A stretch of DNA of 5,161 nucleotides from CAVPDE01 sp964580575 (GTDB lineage Bacteria > Desulfobacterota > DSM-4660 > Desulfatiglandales > HGW-15), in NCBI GenBank assembly GCA_964580575.1, contig CAZOLJ010000156.1, positions 1 through 5,161 of the forward strand. Direction: 5' to 3'. Positions 1-5,161 of this stretch are shown piece by piece (positions within the stretch are counted from its first letter, which is position 1; the number at the start of each line of letters is the position of its first letter). The notes under the pieces were generated by a model. It saw only the letters and a program-made list of their open reading frames with translations. It made no database searches and was not told the origin of the DNA. A program made the translations under genes and the position numbers.

Positions 1-3
1 CCC

Positions 4-4077
<4,074 letters not shown>

Positions 4078-4104
4078 GGATCCTCATTTTGTTGAGAAAA
4101 TTGC

Positions 4105-4133
4105 TTGACAATAAAACGGCTCAATCTTATAAA
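4105..4133 (+). promoter_or_regulatory. Predicted sigma70-type promoter of the rpsL-rpsG-tuf operon
   Basis: A perfect -35 hexamer TTGACA (4105-4110) is followed by a 17-base spacer and a -10 hexamer TATAAA (4128-4133, five of six matches to TATAAT). Transcription should start near 4140, giving a leader of about 65 bases before rpsL. The stretch just upstream (about 4086-4102) is A/T-rich and could act as an UP element. The bases between the -10 and the expected start (aatcttt) are A/T-rich, not the GC-rich discriminator common at stringently repressed ribosomal promoters. The position between rpoC and rpsL suggests that the str genes have their own promoter, possibly in addition to read-through from rpoBC. 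This is a prediction from consensus match and location only. Confidence 0.8.
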
Positions 4134-4192
4134 AATCTTTTGCGTATTTTTTATCCTTGGTGGAAAGAACAAAGGCTCCAAAACACGGTTTA

Positions 4193-4200
4193 GAGGGAGA
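4193..4200 (+). promoter_or_regulatory. Ribosome binding site of rpsL
   Basis: The purine run GAGGGAGA lies four bases before the ATG at 4205, with the GAGG core eight bases from it. It decides the start: the same frame is open back to a TTG at 4157, but that would add 16 residues not typical of S12 and lacks a good ribosome binding site. Confidence 0.75.
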
Positions 4201-4204
4201 CGGC

Positions 4205-4582
4205 ATGCCGACAATTAATCAGCTCATCCGCAAGGAAAGAGAGAAAGCTAAAAAGAAAAACAAAACCCCGGCGCTTCAGAGTTCTCCGCAGAAACGCGGG
4301 GTGTGCGTGAGGGTTTACACCACCACGCCCAAGAAGCCCAACTCCGCCTTGAGAAAGGTGGCGCGCGTCAGGTTGACCAACGGGATCGAGGTGACCTCTT
4401 ACATCCCCGGCGTGGGCCACAACCTTCAGGAGCACTCGGTCGTGCTCATTCGCGGGGGCCGCGTGAAGGATCTGCCCGGGGTGCGCTACCACATCATCCG
4501 GGGAACCATGGATACCGCAGGCGTGGACGACCGTCGGCGCGGCCGGTCCAAGTACGGGGCCAAAAGGCCCAAGGGGATTTAG
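4205..4582 (+). CDS. rpsL: 30S ribosomal protein S12 (RpsL)
   Basis: S12 sits at the decoding centre of the small ribosomal subunit, where it helps monitor codon-anticodon pairing and contacts helices h18, h27 and h44 of 16S rRNA. The 125-residue protein matches the usual length (E. coli 124). It opens with MPTINQLIRK, then a lysine-rich N-terminal arm, the PQKRGVC segment at 28-34, the TTTPKKPNSALRK loop at 39-51, GHNLQEHSV at 71-79, RGGRVKDLPGVRYH at 83-96 and a basic C-terminus containing RSKYGAKRPK. K43 and K88, whose replacement commonly gives streptomycin resistance, are in the wild-type state, and D89, the residue beta-methylthiolated by RimO in E. coli, is present. It is the first gene after the predicted promoter and lies 11 bases before rpsG, so the two are almost certainly co-transcribed. 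Confidence 0.98.
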   Translation: MPTINQLIRKEREKAKKKNKTPALQSSPQKRGVCVRVYTTTPKKPNSALRKVARVRLTNGIEVTSYIPGVGHNLQEHSVVLIRGGRVKDLPGVRYHIIRGTMDTAGVDDRRRGRSKYGAKRPKGI

Positions 4583-4587
4583 AGGAG
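4581..4587 (+). promoter_or_regulatory. Ribosome binding site of rpsG overlapping the rpsL stop codon
   Basis: AGAGGAG ends six bases before the rpsG ATG, and its first two bases are the last two of the rpsL stop codon TAG (4580-4582). Ribosomes finishing rpsL would therefore uncover or directly reach this site, which suggests translational coupling of S12 and S7. Confidence 0.8.
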
Positions 4588-4593
4588 TCGAGT

Positions 4594-5064
4594 ATGCCCA
4601 GGAAAAGAGTCATTGTCCGAAGAGAGATTGCCACGGATCCGAGATACAACAACCTCCTGGTTGCCAAGTTCGTCAGTTCTCTTCTGAAGAAGGGCAAAAG
4701 GAGCCTGGCGCAGTCGATTCTCTACGGAGCGTTTGACATCATGCAGCAGAAGACCAAGGAAGAACCCCTGCCCCTTTTCCAGAAGGCCTTGGGCAACGTG
4801 AAACCGGTGGTGGAAGTGCGGTCAAGGCGGGTGGGCGGCTCCACGTATCAGGTGCCTACGGAAGTGCGGGCGAGCCGGGGACAAGCTCTGGCGATTCGCT
4901 GGATCATCTCCTTTGCCAAGGCGAGAGGAGAGAAGAGCATGCCTGCCAAGCTGGCCGGAGAATTGATGGATGCGGCAGCCGGAAGAGGCGCCGCCGTGAA
5001 GAAACGGGAAGATACCCACCGGATGGCCGAGGCCAACAAGGCTTTTGCCCACTACCGTTGGTAG
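4594..5064 (+). CDS. rpsG: 30S ribosomal protein S7 (RpsG)
   Basis: S7 is a primary 16S rRNA binding protein that nucleates assembly of the 30S head and lies near the E-site tRNA. The 156-residue product is the standard bacterial length. Family marks are the basic start MPRKRVIVRR, the DPRYNN segment at 15-20, the beta-hairpin region around 72-91 with VEVRSRRVGGSTYQVPTEV, the RGQALAIRW helix at 95-103, and the conserved C-terminal run KKREDTHRMAEANKAFAHYRW at 136-156. The ATG at 4594 is chosen because it has an AGGAG six bases upstream and gives the standard N-terminus; the same frame stays open upstream inside rpsL, but only as out-of-frame overlap. In E. coli S7 represses its own operon through the rpsL-rpsG gap; here that gap is 11 bases, so such control would need another site. 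Confidence 0.98.
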   Translation: MPRKRVIVRREIATDPRYNNLLVAKFVSSLLKKGKRSLAQSILYGAFDIMQQKTKEEPLPLFQKALGNVKPVVEVRSRRVGGSTYQVPTEVRASRGQALAIRWIISFAKARGEKSMPAKLAGELMDAAAGRGAAVKKREDTHRMAEANKAFAHYRW

Positions 5065-5070
5065 AGCGTT

Positions 5071-5111
5071 TTCTTTAGGGATTCACCTCATCGATTTCGG
5101 GACCCAAAGGA
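5071..5111 (+). promoter_or_regulatory. Possible hairpin masking part of the tuf Shine-Dalgarno
   Basis: In the rpsG-tuf spacer, TTCTTTAGGG (5071-5080) can pair with CCCAAAGGA (5103-5111): three G-C pairs, a bulged A at 5077, three U-A pairs, C-G, a G-U wobble and U-A, enclosing a 22-base loop. The 3' arm covers AAAGGA, the first two thirds of the tuf ribosome binding site. A competing short pairing of ACCTC (5085-5089) with GAGGT (5110-5114) would mask the other end. Either could tune tuf translation, but a U-rich stretch will often pair with a purine-rich ribosome binding site by chance. There is no U-tract after the hairpin, so it is not a terminator. Confidence 0.3.
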
Positions 5112-5114
5112 GGT
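5106..5114 (+). promoter_or_regulatory. Strong ribosome binding site of tuf
   Basis: AAAGGAGGT is a nine-base match to the complement of the usual 3' end of bacterial 16S rRNA, placed seven bases before the ATG at 5122. It is the strongest ribosome binding site in the window, fitting the very high expression of EF-Tu, and it fixes the tuf start. Confidence 0.85.
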
Positions 5115-5121
5115 AAGAGCG

Positions 5122-5161
5122 ATGGCGAAGAAGAAGTTTGAGAGGACGAAGCCGCATGTGA
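5122..5161 (+). CDS. tuf: Elongation factor Tu, N-terminal fragment (cut by window end)
   Basis: Only 13 codons plus one base are present, reading MAKKKFERTKPHV. This is the typical start of bacterial EF-Tu, the GTPase that delivers aminoacyl-tRNA to the ribosomal A site; the next residues would be expected to be NVGTIGHVDHGKT, the P-loop region, which lies outside the window. It does not resemble the start of EF-G (FusA), which normally has a form like ARxxPLERxRNIGI. The gene follows rpsG by 57 bases with no promoter visible in between, so it is probably in the same operon. Truncation is due to the window edge, not to gene damage. Confidence 0.9.
   Translation, partial: MAKKKFERTKPHV

Noticed and set aside
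4129..4154. A/T inverted repeat (ATAAAAAT and ATTTTTTAT) that could look like a terminator
   Set aside because: It needs a bulge, has no G-C pairs in the stem, and its left arm is the -10 element of the predicted promoter, so it is better explained as A/T-rich promoter sequence.
4157..4204. In-frame N-terminal extension of rpsL from a TTG at 4157
   Set aside because: S12 proteins start at MPTINQL or close variants; the ATG at 4205 has a good ribosome binding site and gives 125 residues, the normal length.
4303..4593. Upstream extension of the rpsG frame through rpsL
   Set aside because: This is out-of-frame reading of rpsL codons; the ATG at 4594 with AGGAG six bases upstream gives the standard 156-residue S7.

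Overview
This window is a conserved bacterial housekeeping segment, read entirely on the + strand: the end of the rpoBC transcription block joined to the start of the str (ribosomal protein/elongation factor) block. In order it holds rpoC (RNA polymerase beta' subunit, essentially the whole gene), a 127-base intergenic region with a strong-looking sigma70-type promoter, rpsL (ribosomal protein S12), rpsG (ribosomal protein S7), a 57-base spacer, and the first 13 codons of tuf (elongation factor Tu), cut by the window end.

The organism is a bacterium with moderately high GC in its coding regions. The beta' subunit keeps the E. coli-like layout, with a large insertion (SI3) inside the trigger loop, and residue numbering almost matches E. 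coli through the active site. This points to a Gram-negative lineage related to Proteobacteria in the broad sense. The wording of the RpoC, S12 and S7 proteins reads to me most like Desulfobacterota/deltaproteobacteria, Nitrospirota or NC10-type bacteria. That placement is impression, not computation.

Region by region: 4-4077 is rpoC, with all catalytic and zinc-binding motifs intact. 4078-4204 shows no convincing intrinsic terminator after rpoC, but has a TTGACA / 17 bp / TATAAA promoter that should start the str transcript near 4140. 4205-4582 is rpsL and 4594-5064 is rpsG, only 11 bases apart, with the rpsG Shine-Dalgarno overlapping the rpsL stop. 5065-5121 is a leader carrying a nearly perfect Shine-Dalgarno (AAAGGAGGT) and a possible hairpin that would partly mask it. 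5122-5161 begins tuf. Together the genes supply the catalytic core of transcription and the decoding side of translation.

The main departure from the textbook layout is that fusA (EF-G), which normally lies between rpsG and tuf, is absent from that position. A second departure is that the rpsL-rpsG gap is too short for an E. coli-type S7 autoregulatory site. I see no mobile element, CRISPR array, RNA gene or unknown gene system here; the window is otherwise ordinary core genome.
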